A stretch of 64,000 bases of DNA, from NCBI RefSeq assembly GCF_017876595.1, contig NZ_JAGIOG010000001.1, positions 2,170,001-2,234,000 on the forward strand, written 5' to 3'. How positions within the stretch are numbered: the stretch's first letter is position 1; every line of letters begins with the position of its first letter. The notes below the pieces were generated by a model. That model was given only the letters and a program-made list of their open reading frames with translations. It had not been told where the DNA came from and ran no database searches. Positions 8,130-16,043 of the stretch are shown here, one piece after another. This stretch comes from Aeromicrobium fastidiosum. GTDB lineage: Bacteria > Actinomycetota > Actinomycetes > Propionibacteriales > Nocardioidaceae. The position numbers were made by a program, and so were the translations under genes.

Positions 8130-9200
8130 GTGTCCGACCCCACACGGCTGAGCCGTCGCTACTCGACGATGGTCGTGGCGACGATCTCGCTCATCGTGCT
8201 GACGTGCGTGGCCTACCTGATCCCGGTGCCCTACGTCACGATGCGACCGGGCCCGGCGTTCGACACGCTCGGGAAGTTCGACGACCAGCAGATGTTCACC
8301 TTCGGCGACGGGGTCAAGACCTACCCCACCTCGGGATCGCTCGACTTCACGACGGTGTCGGTGACGCGCGCCGACAGCAAGGTGTCGCTCGTCGACGCCG
8401 TCACGTCGTGGTTCGACCGCGACGTCGCGGTCGTGCCCAAGTCGCTGGTCTACCCCGACAACCAGACGGCCCAGCAGTCGACCGCGGCCTCGGCCGCGCA
8501 GCTCGATGGGTCCAAGGACGCCTCGCGCGTCGCGGCCCTGCGTGCCGCCGGCTACACGGTCGCCGAGCGGCCGCAGGTCGCGGGGCTCACCGAAGGCGGT
8601 GCCGCGACCGACTTGCTCGAGGTCGGCGACGTCATCACGCAGGTCGACGGCACCGCCGTCGCCACGTCGGAGCAGGCCGTCGGCATCATCGGGGCCAAGA
8701 AGCCCGGCGACGTCGTCTCGATCACGGTCGAGCGCAAGGGTGCGACCAAGACCGTCGACATCACGACCCGTCCAGCCGACGACGACCCCGCCGTGCCCCG
8801 CATCGGCGTCTCGCTCGGCACCAAGTACACGTATCCCGTCAAGATCGACAACAACGTCGGCCGCGAGATCGGCGGCCCCAGCGCCGGCACGATGTTCGCG
8901 CTGGCGATCTACGACAAGCTCACCCCCGGCGAGCTGACCGGCGGCAAGAAGATCGCCGGCACCGGTGAGATCACCGCCGACGGAGTCGTCGGTCCGATCG
9001 GTGGCGTCCGGCAGAAGATGCGCGGAGCCGCCAACGCCGGGGCGTCGATCTTCTTGGTGCCGCAGGCCAACTGCGACGAGGCCACCGACGGCGACGACGA
9101 CGGCCTCAAGCTCGTCAAGATCACGAAGCTCGCCGATGCGATCTCCTCGCTCGAGGCGCTCGCCACGAACCCCGACGCGAAGGTGCCCGCATGCAGCTGA
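8130..9200 (+). CDS. PDZ-domain, Lon-like (S16) membrane serine protease
   Basis: A 356-residue protein anchored by one N-terminal membrane helix (about residues 13-33), with the rest outside the cell. A PDZ domain spans about 148-215 and a Lon-type S16 proteolytic domain about 235-345. The catalytic Ser is S251 in GGPSAGTMF and the Lys is K296 in GGVRQKM, forming the Ser-Lys dyad. This is the YlbL/Rv3194c layout. A Cys close to the end (PACS) is shared by many actinobacterial members. The following PPA1309 gene starts inside the 3' end of this one, so the two are co-translated. Confidence 0.9.
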   Translation: MSDPTRLSRRYSTMVVATISLIVLTCVAYLIPVPYVTMRPGPAFDTLGKFDDQQMFTFGDGVKTYPTSGSLDFTTVSVTRADSKVSLVDAVTSWFDRDVAVVPKSLVYPDNQTAQQSTAASAAQLDGSKDASRVAALRAAGYTVAERPQVAGLTEGGAATDLLEVGDVITQVDGTAVATSEQAVGIIGAKKPGDVVSITVERKGATKTVDITTRPADDDPAVPRIGVSLGTKYTYPVKIDNNVGREIGGPSAGTMFALAIYDKLTPGELTGGKKIAGTGEITADGVVGPIGGVRQKMRGAANAGASIFLVPQANCDEATDGDDDGLKLVKITKLADAISSLEALATNPDAKVPACS

Positions 9201-9700
9201 TGCCCGACTCGCCGCTGCGGCGCGCCGCGCTCGAGGTCGAGTCCCACGTCGCCGCCGAGGGCTGGGACCAGTCGCCCCGCCTGTTCGCGCTCGTGGCGAC
9301 GGCCGACCTCATCGCCCACGAGCCGGCCCTCGCCGACCAGCTGCCGGCCGAGCCGGGCAGCATCACGCCCGTCGAGCAGGAGCTCGACCACTCCCGTGAG
9401 CTCGAGGACCTGCTCACCGAGATCGAGTGGCCCGACGCCGTGATCGGCTGCGCCGCCGTCATCGAACGCATCATGCTCCCGCCCGAGGCCGAGGAGTCGC
9501 TGCCCGACGACCCGGAGGCGATCGTCGCCGCTGCGGCCGCGCATCCCGACCGACAGGAGGTGCGCCTCGTGGCAGCCGTCACCCGTGCCGGCCTGTCGCA
9601 CAGCGCCGTCCGCGCCCGTGAGCCCGAGGAGGCCGCCCTCCTCGAGGGCCCCGATCTCGTCCCCGGACTGATCGAGCACCTCCGCGGCACCCTGACATAG
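9191..9700 (+). CDS. PPA1309-family protein of unknown function
   Basis: A 169-residue soluble, acidic protein matching the actinobacterial PPA1309 family found between the PDZ protease and UPF0182 genes. Visible family landmarks are PLRRAALEVESHVAAEGWDQ at the start, FALVATADL, and the EWPDAVIGCAAVIER stretch in the middle. No catalytic motif, signal peptide or membrane segment is seen. Its ATG lies 10 bases before the end of the upstream protease gene. The conserved neighbourhood suggests a link with the envelope protease or the UPF0182 membrane protein, but the role is unknown. Confidence 0.8.
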   Translation: MQLMPDSPLRRAALEVESHVAAEGWDQSPRLFALVATADLIAHEPALADQLPAEPGSITPVEQELDHSRELEDLLTEIEWPDAVIGCAAVIERIMLPPEAEESLPDDPEAIVAAAAAHPDRQEVRLVAAVTRAGLSHSAVRAREPEEAALLEGPDLVPGLIEHLRGTLT

Positions 9701-9730
9701 AGTCTTGATCCACCCCTACCCAGGAGACCC

Positions 9731-12670
9731 GTGAGCGACATCTTCGGAACACCCCGACCTCGACAGCCGCGTCCTCCTGCCGGCCGCCGTCAGAAGGTCC
9801 TGGTCCCGACCCTGATCACGCTGGCCGTGCTGCTGTTCCTGGGCTCGATCTTCACGAGCGTCTGGACCGACCGGCTGTGGTTCAAGTCCGTCGGCTACAG
9901 CGATGTGTTCCGCAGCATCCTGTTCACCCGCATCTCGATGTTCGTGTCGATGGGGCTGATCTTCGGACTCTTCGTCATGGTCAACCTGTACCTGGCGTTC
10001 CGCACCCGCCCCGAGTCGGTGCCGGTGCGCCGCGACGACCCCGCCTACCGCTACCGCCTCGCCCTGACGCCGATCATCCGTCCGATCGGCATCGGCGTCT
10101 TCGTCGTGCTGACGGCGTTCAGCGGATCGGTCGGCGCCAGCCACTGGGACACGTTCAAGACGTGGCGCAATGCCACGCCGTTCGGCATCAAGGACCCGCA
10201 GTTCGGCAAGGACGTCGGGTTCTACACGTTCGACTACCCGTGGTGGCGCTTCATCACCTCGTTCTCGTTCGCGATGATTATCGTGACGGTGCTCGCGGTC
10301 GTGTTCGTCAACTACGTCTACGGCGGCATCCGCATCGCGGGCCGTGGCCCGAAGCTCACGCGCTCCGCGCAGATCCACCTGTCGGTGCTGGTGGGCCTCG
10401 GCATCCTGACCCGCGCCGTGTCGTACTACCTCGACCGCTTCGGGCTGCTGGTCGCCAACGGCGGGCTCGTCGACGGCGGCACGTTCACCGACATCAACGC
10501 ACGCATCCCCGCCAAGAACATCCTGATCTGGGTGGCGATCGCCTGTGCCCTGCTGTTCTTCGCCTCGATCTTCATCCGCTCGTGGGCGCTGCCGGCGATC
10601 GGTCTCGGGCTGCTCGCGGTCTCCTCCATCCTCCTGGGCGCGATCTGGCCCGCGATCATGCAGGGCTTCCAGGTCAAGCCGTCCGAGCCCGACAAGGAAG
10701 CGCCCTACATCGCGCGCAACATCGAGGCGACCAGGCAGGCCTATGACGTCGCCGACACCCAGGTCGAGTCGTACAGCGCGACGACCGACCTGACGCCCGA
10801 GGCGCTCGCGGCGTCCGCCGAGTCGCGCGTCAGCACCCGCCTGCTCGACCCGACGCTCATCTCGGACGCCTTCGAGCAGTTGCAGCAGGTGCGCGGCTAC
10901 TACTCGGTGCCCAAGACGCTCGACGTCGACCGTTACACGCTGCCCGGCGAGACCCGTCCCCAGGACACCATCATCGCGGCGCGCGAGCTCAACCTCAGCG
11001 GTCTGCAGGCCAACCAGCGCAACTGGGCCAACGACCACACGGTCTACACGCACGGCTACGGCATCATCGCCGCACGAGGCAACCAGCGCGGACCCAACGG
11101 CGAGCCGGTCTTCACGGCCAGCGACATCCCGCAGTCGGGTGAGATCGAGACCTCGATCCCGCCGCGCATCTACTTCGGCGAGCAGTCGCCGTCGTACTCG
11201 ATCGTCGGACGACCCAAGGGTTCCGCGCCGATCGAGGTCGACATCCCGCGTGGTGGCTCGGCCTCCAGCGACAGCGACAGCGACACGTCCAACGTCACGC
11301 AGAACACGTACGACGGCAAGGGTGGCGTGCCGGTCGGCAACCTGTTCCACAAGGTGCTGTACGCCTTCAAGTTCGCCGAGCCCAACATCGTCCTGTCGGG
11401 CCGCGTGAACGCCGACTCCAAGATCCTGTACGACCGGGAGCCCCGCGACCGGGTCAAGAAGGTCGCGCCGTGGCTGACGGTCGACGGCGACACCTACCCG
11501 GCCGTCGTCGACGGTCGCGTCGTGTGGATCGTCGACGGCTACACCACGAGCAACTCCTACCCGTACTCCGAGCACCGCTCGCTGCGCGAGGCCACGGCCG
11601 ACACGCTGACCGATGGCAACGCGCAGGCGGCACTGCCAACCGACCAGGTCAACTACATGCGCAACTCCGTCAAGGCCGTCGTCGACGCCTACGACGGCAC
11701 GGTCAAGCTCTACGAGTGGGACACCAAGGACCCCGTGCTCAAGACCTGGAAGAAGGTCTTCCCGGGCGTCATCGAGTCCAAGAGCTCGATCAGCACCGCG
11801 CTGCTCGAGCACCTGCGCTACCCGGTCGACCTGTTCAAGGTGCAGCGCGACGTGCTCCAGCGCTACCACGTGACCGACGCGCAGACGTTCTACGAGGACG
11901 GCGAGCGCTGGAAGGTGCCCGAGGACCCGACGGCCCCCGCCAGCTCGCGTGCCCTGCAGCCGCCGTACTACCTGTCGACGGCGCGTCCGGGCGAGACCGA
12001 TCCCAAGTTCTCGGTCACCAGCGTCTACCTGCCCAACAGCCGGCAGAACCTCGCGGCGTTCGTGTCGGTCAACTCCGAGGCGACCGACACCGAGAACTTC
12101 GGCAAGATGCAGATCCTGCAGCTGCCGAGCGAGACCCAGATCCCGGGTCCGAGCCAGATCGCCAACTCGTTCCAGACCGACCGTGGTGTCACCCAGGCGC
12201 TGTTGCAGTTCGAGCAGTCGCGGGAGGCGCGCATCCTGCGCGGCAACCTGCTGACCCTGCCGGTCGGCGGCTCGCTGCTGTACGTCCAGCCGGTCTACAT
12301 CCAGCGCAGTGCGTCCGAGGGGTCGTTCCCGGTGCTCCAGTTCGTCGCGGCGACGTTCGGCGAGTCGGTCGGCTTCGGCACGACGCTCGACGAGGCGCTG
12401 AAGGTGGCGCTGGGCATCGAGCAGGGCACGACGCCCCCCGCGGAGGACGGCGAGGGCGACACGCCCGACCAGCCCACCGACGGCGGGGGTGGCGGAGGCG
12501 CTGACACGCCTGCCAAGACGACGGCGCAGTGGCTCGCGGAGGCGTCGGCCGCCTACAACGATGCGCAGGCTGCGCTCGAGAAGGGCGACCTGGCCGGCTA
12601 CCAGAGCAAGATCAACGCGATGAACACCGCGATCGAGGGGGCCCAGGACAGCCTGGGAACCGCCAAGTAG
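9731..12670 (+). CDS. UPF0182 family large membrane protein
   Basis: A 979-residue membrane protein of the UPF0182 family (Rv3193c type). Seven hydrophobic segments fill about the first 320 residues (near 22-45, 68-92, 115-135, 172-198, 218-240, 258-280 and 284-305). A large extracytoplasmic region follows, with family motifs such as RNIEATRQAYD and VYTHGYG. The tail holds a low-complexity linker of Asp/Gly/Thr/Pro and a short helical end with a repeated Ala/Asp/Lys pattern. Function is not established. GTG 9731 is chosen because CAGGAG lies four bases upstream. A strong hairpin follows the stop. Confidence 0.9.
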   Translation: MSDIFGTPRPRQPRPPAGRRQKVLVPTLITLAVLLFLGSIFTSVWTDRLWFKSVGYSDVFRSILFTRISMFVSMGLIFGLFVMVNLYLAFRTRPESVPVRRDDPAYRYRLALTPIIRPIGIGVFVVLTAFSGSVGASHWDTFKTWRNATPFGIKDPQFGKDVGFYTFDYPWWRFITSFSFAMIIVTVLAVVFVNYVYGGIRIAGRGPKLTRSAQIHLSVLVGLGILTRAVSYYLDRFGLLVANGGLVDGGTFTDINARIPAKNILIWVAIACALLFFASIFIRSWALPAIGLGLLAVSSILLGAIWPAIMQGFQVKPSEPDKEAPYIARNIEATRQAYDVADTQVESYSATTDLTPEALAASAESRVSTRLLDPTLISDAFEQLQQVRGYYSVPKTLDVDRYTLPGETRPQDTIIAARELNLSGLQANQRNWANDHTVYTHGYGIIAARGNQRGPNGEPVFTASDIPQSGEIETSIPPRIYFGEQSPSYSIVGRPKGSAPIEVDIPRGGSASSDSDSDTSNVTQNTYDGKGGVPVGNLFHKVLYAFKFAEPNIVLSGRVNADSKILYDREPRDRVKKVAPWLTVDGDTYPAVVDGRVVWIVDGYTTSNSYPYSEHRSLREATADTLTDGNAQAALPTDQVNYMRNSVKAVVDAYDGTVKLYEWDTKDPVLKTWKKVFPGVIESKSSISTALLEHLRYPVDLFKVQRDVLQRYHVTDAQTFYEDGERWKVPEDPTAPASSRALQPPYYLSTARPGETDPKFSVTSVYLPNSRQNLAAFVSVNSEATDTENFGKMQILQLPSETQIPGPSQIANSFQTDRGVTQALLQFEQSREARILRGNLLTLPVGGSLLYVQPVYIQRSASEGSFPVLQFVAATFGESVGFGTTLDEALKVALGIEQGTTPPAEDGEGDTPDQPTDGGGGGGADTPAKTTAQWLAEASAAYNDAQAALEKGDLAGYQSKINAMNTAIEGAQDSLGTAK

Positions 12671-12677
12671 CACGTTC

Positions 12678-12728
12678 GTAGACAGCAGGAGCCCGGGACC
12701 GATGAGGTCCCGGGCTCCTGCTGTCTAC
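12678..12728. terminator. Bidirectional hairpin terminator, 23-bp perfect stem
   Basis: Arms 12678-12700 and 12706-12728 are perfectly complementary over 23 bases around a GATGA loop. The hairpin sits between the convergent UPF0182 and ilvA stops, so it can serve both. There is no T-tract after either arm, as is common for actinobacterial hairpin terminators. Confidence 0.85.
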
Positions 12729-12750
12729 GGCCGGTTGGTTCCGCCGTCCG

Positions 12751-14010
12751 TCAGACGAGGTAGTGAAACATCGGGCTGCCGGGCGGCACCTGCTCGACGC
12801 CGAGCTGGCTGTCGTCGAGGCGCGCGAGCAGGCCGGGCAGGTCGTTGCGGTCGGCGAGCTCGATGCCGATCAGGGCCGGACCGTTCTCACGGTTGTTGCG
12901 CTTGACGTAGTCGAACAGGGTGATGTCGTCGTCGGGGCCGAGGACGTCGTCGAGGAACCGGCGCAGCGCTCCCGGCTCCTGCGGGAAGCTGACCAGGAAG
13001 TAGTGCTTGAGGCCGCGGTGGATCAGCGAGCGCTCGAGGATCTCGCCGTAGCGGCTGACGTCGTTGTTGCCGCCGGAGACGACGCACACGACGGTCGACC
13101 CCGGCTCGATCTCCAGGCCGTCGAGGGCGGCGGTCGCCAAGGCCCCGGCGGGCTCGGCGATGATGCCGTCGGACTGGTACAGCCGCAGCATCTCGGTGCA
13201 CAGGTGCCCCTCGTCGACCGTCACGATGCCGGCACCGGCGTCCCGCACCAGCGGATACGTGTGCTGCCCGACCGTGCCGACCGCGGCACCGTCGACGAAG
13301 GGGTCGACCGACTCGAGCGGCACAGGCCGGCCCGCGTCCATCGCTGCTGTCATCGATGCCGCGCCCATCGGTTCGGCCCCGACGGTGCGCGTCGCCGGGT
13401 GCCGATCGGCCAACCAGGTGCCGATGCCGGCGATCAGTCCGCCGCCGCCGACGGGCAGCACCACGACATCGGGTGCTGACCCCAGCTGCTCGACGATCTC
13501 GGGGGCGACGGTGCCCTGCCCGCTGATCGTGCGCGGGTCGTCGAAGGCCGGCACCATGACGGCTCCTGACGCGTCCGAATCGAGCTGTGCCGCCCACAGG
13601 GCGTCCTCGTAGGAGTCGCCGACCACGATGACCTCGACGTCGGTGCCTCCCAGCGTGACGATGCGCTCACGCTTCTGGCGCGGCGTCGTGCCGGGGACGA
13701 AGATGCGGCCGTGCACCCCGAGCCGCTGGCACGCCAGCGCGACGCCCTGCGCGTGGTTGCCGGCGCTCGCGCACACGACACCCCGCGCCCGGGCGTCGTG
13801 GTCGAGCTGCACGATGAGGTTGTAGGCACCGCGGATCTTGTACGAGCGGACGGGCTGGAGGTCCTCGCGCTTGAGCCACACCTGCGCGCCCGTCGCTTGG
13901 GATAGACGCGCGTTGAGCTCGAGCGGGGTGCGGCTGACGACCTCGGCGACGCGGGCGGCCGCGGCGTCGATCGTGGCGGCGGTGACGGGGGAGGGGACGG
14001 CGTTGCTCAC
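12751..14010 (-). CDS. ilvA: Threonine ammonia-lyase (threonine dehydratase)
   Basis: PLP enzyme converting L-threonine to 2-oxobutyrate and ammonia, the first step towards isoleucine. The PLP lysine lies in VRSYKIRGAYN near residue 57, followed by SAGNHAQG and the Gly-rich phosphate loop PVGGGGLIAG. The C-terminal regulatory-like domain (HYFLVSFPQEPGALRRFLDDVLG) fits the shorter, Corynebacterium-type enzyme of about 420 residues. I prefer GTG 14010 (VSNAVPSP); an ATG 33 bases upstream and another at 14076 remain possible. It converges on UPF0182 across the 23-bp hairpin. Confidence 0.92.
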   Translation of the reverse strand: MSNAVPSPVTAATIDAAAARVAEVVSRTPLELNARLSQATGAQVWLKREDLQPVRSYKIRGAYNLIVQLDHDARARGVVCASAGNHAQGVALACQRLGVHGRIFVPGTTPRQKRERIVTLGGTDVEVIVVGDSYEDALWAAQLDSDASGAVMVPAFDDPRTISGQGTVAPEIVEQLGSAPDVVVLPVGGGGLIAGIGTWLADRHPATRTVGAEPMGAASMTAAMDAGRPVPLESVDPFVDGAAVGTVGQHTYPLVRDAGAGIVTVDEGHLCTEMLRLYQSDGIIAEPAGALATAALDGLEIEPGSTVVCVVSGGNNDVSRYGEILERSLIHRGLKHYFLVSFPQEPGALRRFLDDVLGPDDDITLFDYVKRNNRENGPALIGIELADRNDLPGLLARLDDSQLGVEQVPPGSPMFHYLV

Positions 14011-14101
14011 GTCGACCCACGCTAGACCTGCCCGTTCCATCACCCCGTGGAGGACCCGATTTGGCCTGCCGGACACGCACCTGTAATGTTGTCTTCAGCG
14101 A

Positions 14102-14178
14102 CGCGGGGTGGAGCAGCTCGGTAGCTCGCTGGGCTCATAACCCAGAGGTCACAGGTTCAAATCCTGTCCCCGCTACCA
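14102..14178 (+). tRNA. Initiator tRNA-fMet (CAT anticodon)
   Basis: A 77-base cloverleaf with encoded CCA. The anticodon loop CTCATAA is flanked by GGG and CCC, the three G:C pairs that mark initiator tRNAs. Position 1 is C facing T at position 72, the mismatched first pair that also marks initiators. The T arm reads ACAGG TTCAAAT CCTGT. The sequence is nearly that of the E. coli initiator. It lies on the plus strand just beyond the divergent ilvA gene and borders the less GC-rich patch that follows. Confidence 0.96.
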
Positions 14179-14347
14179 ATCGAAATTGTCCGGAACTTGA
14201 GGCGAAGATTAGTCTCTCGTTTCGGACTTTTTCGTTTCATGGCCTGTACCTGACCCTCGCGCTCGTGCAGATGTACGTCTGCGGCTCTGCGACCCACACG
14301 GGACGCCAAGCTGATTGCGCCTTGAGCTGAAGGAGCGGGCGGCTCCG

Positions 14348-14986
14348 CTAGTCGGTGAGTTCGACGCCAGCGAAGGCGCGGACAACGGCGGCCTCGGTCA
14401 GACCGACGAGCGTCTTGCTGAGGGGTGACGTGTTGCCGGGAGTCGCTTCGATCTTGCTGTCGCGGAAGATCTGGATGCCCGCGGCGCTCATGAACCCGTA
14501 CTCGCCGGGTTCTGCGGGGTCGTCGACTGCCAGCAGCACCCGGTCGCCGACTTGCAGCCAGGGCCATCCTTCGTACGTGAACGGGATCTTCTTGCCGTCG
14601 CGGATGATCCAGCCGGGAGTGACGACCTGGAACTTCTTGAGGTCTTTCTTGCCGGCGAGGTTCTTGCTGACCGTGACGGTGATCGTGCGCCGAAGTTCCT
14701 CGGTGCTGTGTTCGCCGTCGCCTTGTGGAGCTGACGGGCCGTCCTCCTCGGCCGTGATCTGGCCGAGAACGACGTTGACCGCGGACATGGATCGAAGATC
14801 CTTGAACTGAGTGCCGAAGTCAGCGGATGCGTACTCGACTTCTGCCACTGGGGCCGTGGGGGTCGGGATGGATGACTGGACGGCAGCTGTTCGGTCAGCG
14901 TCACTAGGGCTAGTGGCCCCGCCGCAGGCACCGAGAAGTGTTGCCACCACGAGCGCCGGTGTGATCTTGAGGAACAGATTCTTCAT
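14348..14986 (-). CDS. Putative secreted lipoprotein, unknown function
   Basis: A 212-residue protein with a lipoprotein signal: charged start MKNLFLKI, a hydrophobic stretch and a lipobox LLGAC with the lipidated Cys at 21, then a Thr/Pro/Ser-rich spacer. The body has no recognised catalytic motif. It holds a beta-rich part (ITVTVSKNL, FQVVTPGW, GDRVLLAVDD) that could be a small OB- or Ig-like fold. The ATG at 14986 is chosen because AAGGAG stands eight bases upstream; an upstream in-frame ATG (MTKEK) lacks one. It follows the metzincin-like gene by 17 bases on the same strand. The codon use is less GC-rich than in the flanks. Confidence 0.65.
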   Translation of the reverse strand: MKNLFLKITPALVVATLLGACGGATSPSDADRTAAVQSSIPTPTAPVAEVEYASADFGTQFKDLRSMSAVNVVLGQITAEEDGPSAPQGDGEHSTEELRRTITVTVSKNLAGKKDLKKFQVVTPGWIIRDGKKIPFTYEGWPWLQVGDRVLLAVDDPAEPGEYGFMSAAGIQIFRDSKIEATPGNTSPLSKTLVGLTEAAVVRAFAGVELTD

Positions 14987-15003
14987 CGTCTTCTCCTTGG
15001 TCA

Positions 15004-15600
15004 TCAGTACGGTCCGCTGTTCTGCATGTGGTAGGCGTTGTGGGAATTGAGGTGTCCCGTGTAGTTCCCTTCGACCTTGCCGCTGATGAGGCAGCCGTAG
15101 GTCGCAATCGAGTAGTTGTATGGGTCGCGGTGATGCAGGCCGACGCTGTGACCGGTCTCGTGACACGCGACCTTCTTTCGCAAGCTCTGCCACATGCTGG
15201 GAAACGCGTGATTGAAACGGACGTGAGCGTGGGAGCAGTAGCCTCCGCCAGCAAGCGTCGAGCAGAAGTACGAGCCCATGACGTCGGCACCGATTCCGTC
15301 ATCACGCAGGTAGTGCACGTCAGCGTCCGCGTGGGAGCCGTAGTACGTCTGCCACTCAGACAGCGGGTCGTACTCCTCCGTGCGCGCAGCGCGGACACCG
15401 TCTTTCCACACCTCAGGCAGGTTCGCGTCGTAGTAGGTGTAGATGTTCTTGTTCGTCTGCCAGCACACTTCCTGGTTCGACGCGCAGCCGTCGTAGTCGA
15501 AGTTGTCGGCCTGGGCGGGTGTGGGTGCCCCCAGCGAGGCCGTCAAGGCGATGAGCCCAGCGCCGACAAACGTCCGGATCTTCGTGCCCATCATCCTCAT
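15004..15600 (-). CDS. Secreted metzincin-like zinc metalloprotease
   Basis: A 198-residue exported protein. The signal peptide ends near PAQA-DNF (residue 31). The zinc motif HETGHSVGLHH at 147-157 fits the metzincin consensus HExxHxxGxxH exactly, giving ligands H147, H151 and H157 and catalytic E148. The expected Met-turn about 15 residues on reads YGCLISG, with no Met. Four or more Cys suggest disulfides. No prodomain is visible, unlike matrixins. The ATG follows AAGGGG by six bases. It heads a probable two-gene unit with the lipoprotein, suggesting a secreted pair next to the tRNA. Confidence 0.75.
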   Translation of the reverse strand: MRMMGTKIRTFVGAGLIALTASLGAPTPAQADNFDYDGCASNQEVCWQTNKNIYTYYDANLPEVWKDGVRAARTEEYDPLSEWQTYYGSHADADVHYLRDDGIGADVMGSYFCSTLAGGGYCSHAHVRFNHAFPSMWQSLRKKVACHETGHSVGLHHRDPYNYSIATYGCLISGKVEGNYTGHLNSHNAYHMQNSGPY

Positions 15601-15725
15601 ACCGTTCCCCTTCGCGACGACGTGTCGCCACCATGGCCTACCACCAACCCGCTGTCTCGCTTTCGAAGCAGTCAGATCTTCCGAGGCAGGAAAGTTGTGA
15701 CCGAGCTGATAACTGTTGATGTCAG

Positions 15726-16016
15726 TTACACGCGCTTGGTCTTGATTGTGGGCAGCGGACAAGCGTTCGGACGAGGAACTGCCGCCCGAATAATCATCGG
15801 CGTCGAGGGCGGCAGGTGGGACTGCTGCACGATCAGGTGACGCAGGACCTTCCGGGTGGCCTGTATGTCGTGCGCCGAGTTGAGGACGTTCAGCACGGTC
15901 GCTTTGGATACTCCAACTTTTGATGGCACTGCGCGACTGCTCTCTCCGCGCTGGCACAGCCCGACCAGTGACGCCTGCTCGATCGTCGTCGATGGACCGT
16001 CCGACGCACAGGCCAT
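15726..16016 (-). pseudogene. Serine-recombinase-type HTH fragment, probable remnant
   Basis: A 96-codon open frame whose middle reads like the C-terminal HTH of serine recombinases and resolvases: EQASLVGLCQRGESSRAV followed by VGVSKATVLNVL. The catalytic N-terminal domain is absent, and the 3' third has no recognisable features. It sits in the 443-base gap between the metzincin-like gene and the MFS gene; apart from this fragment and the two flanking promoters I see nothing else in that gap. It may be a dead piece of the element that brought in the two secreted-protein genes. A chance HTH-like frame is not excluded. Confidence 0.4.
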
Positions 16017-16043
16017 GGACTGACCGACTGGTACAGTTCTGGC

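Noticed and set aside
9716-12673. A 985-codon open frame on the minus strand across the UPF0182 gene
   Set aside because: It mirrors the real gene almost end to end; very high GC at third positions keeps the antisense frame free of stops. Its translation is rich in Arg, Val, Leu and Gly with no recognisable domain.
14103-14178. Elongator tRNA-Met instead of initiator
   Set aside because: The mismatched first pair and the GGG/CCC pairs flanking the CAT loop are initiator features.
14178-16043. A complete integrative element with attL/attR at the tRNA
   Set aside because: No integrase with a catalytic domain and no repeat of the tRNA 3' end was found by eye; only an HTH remnant supports mobility.
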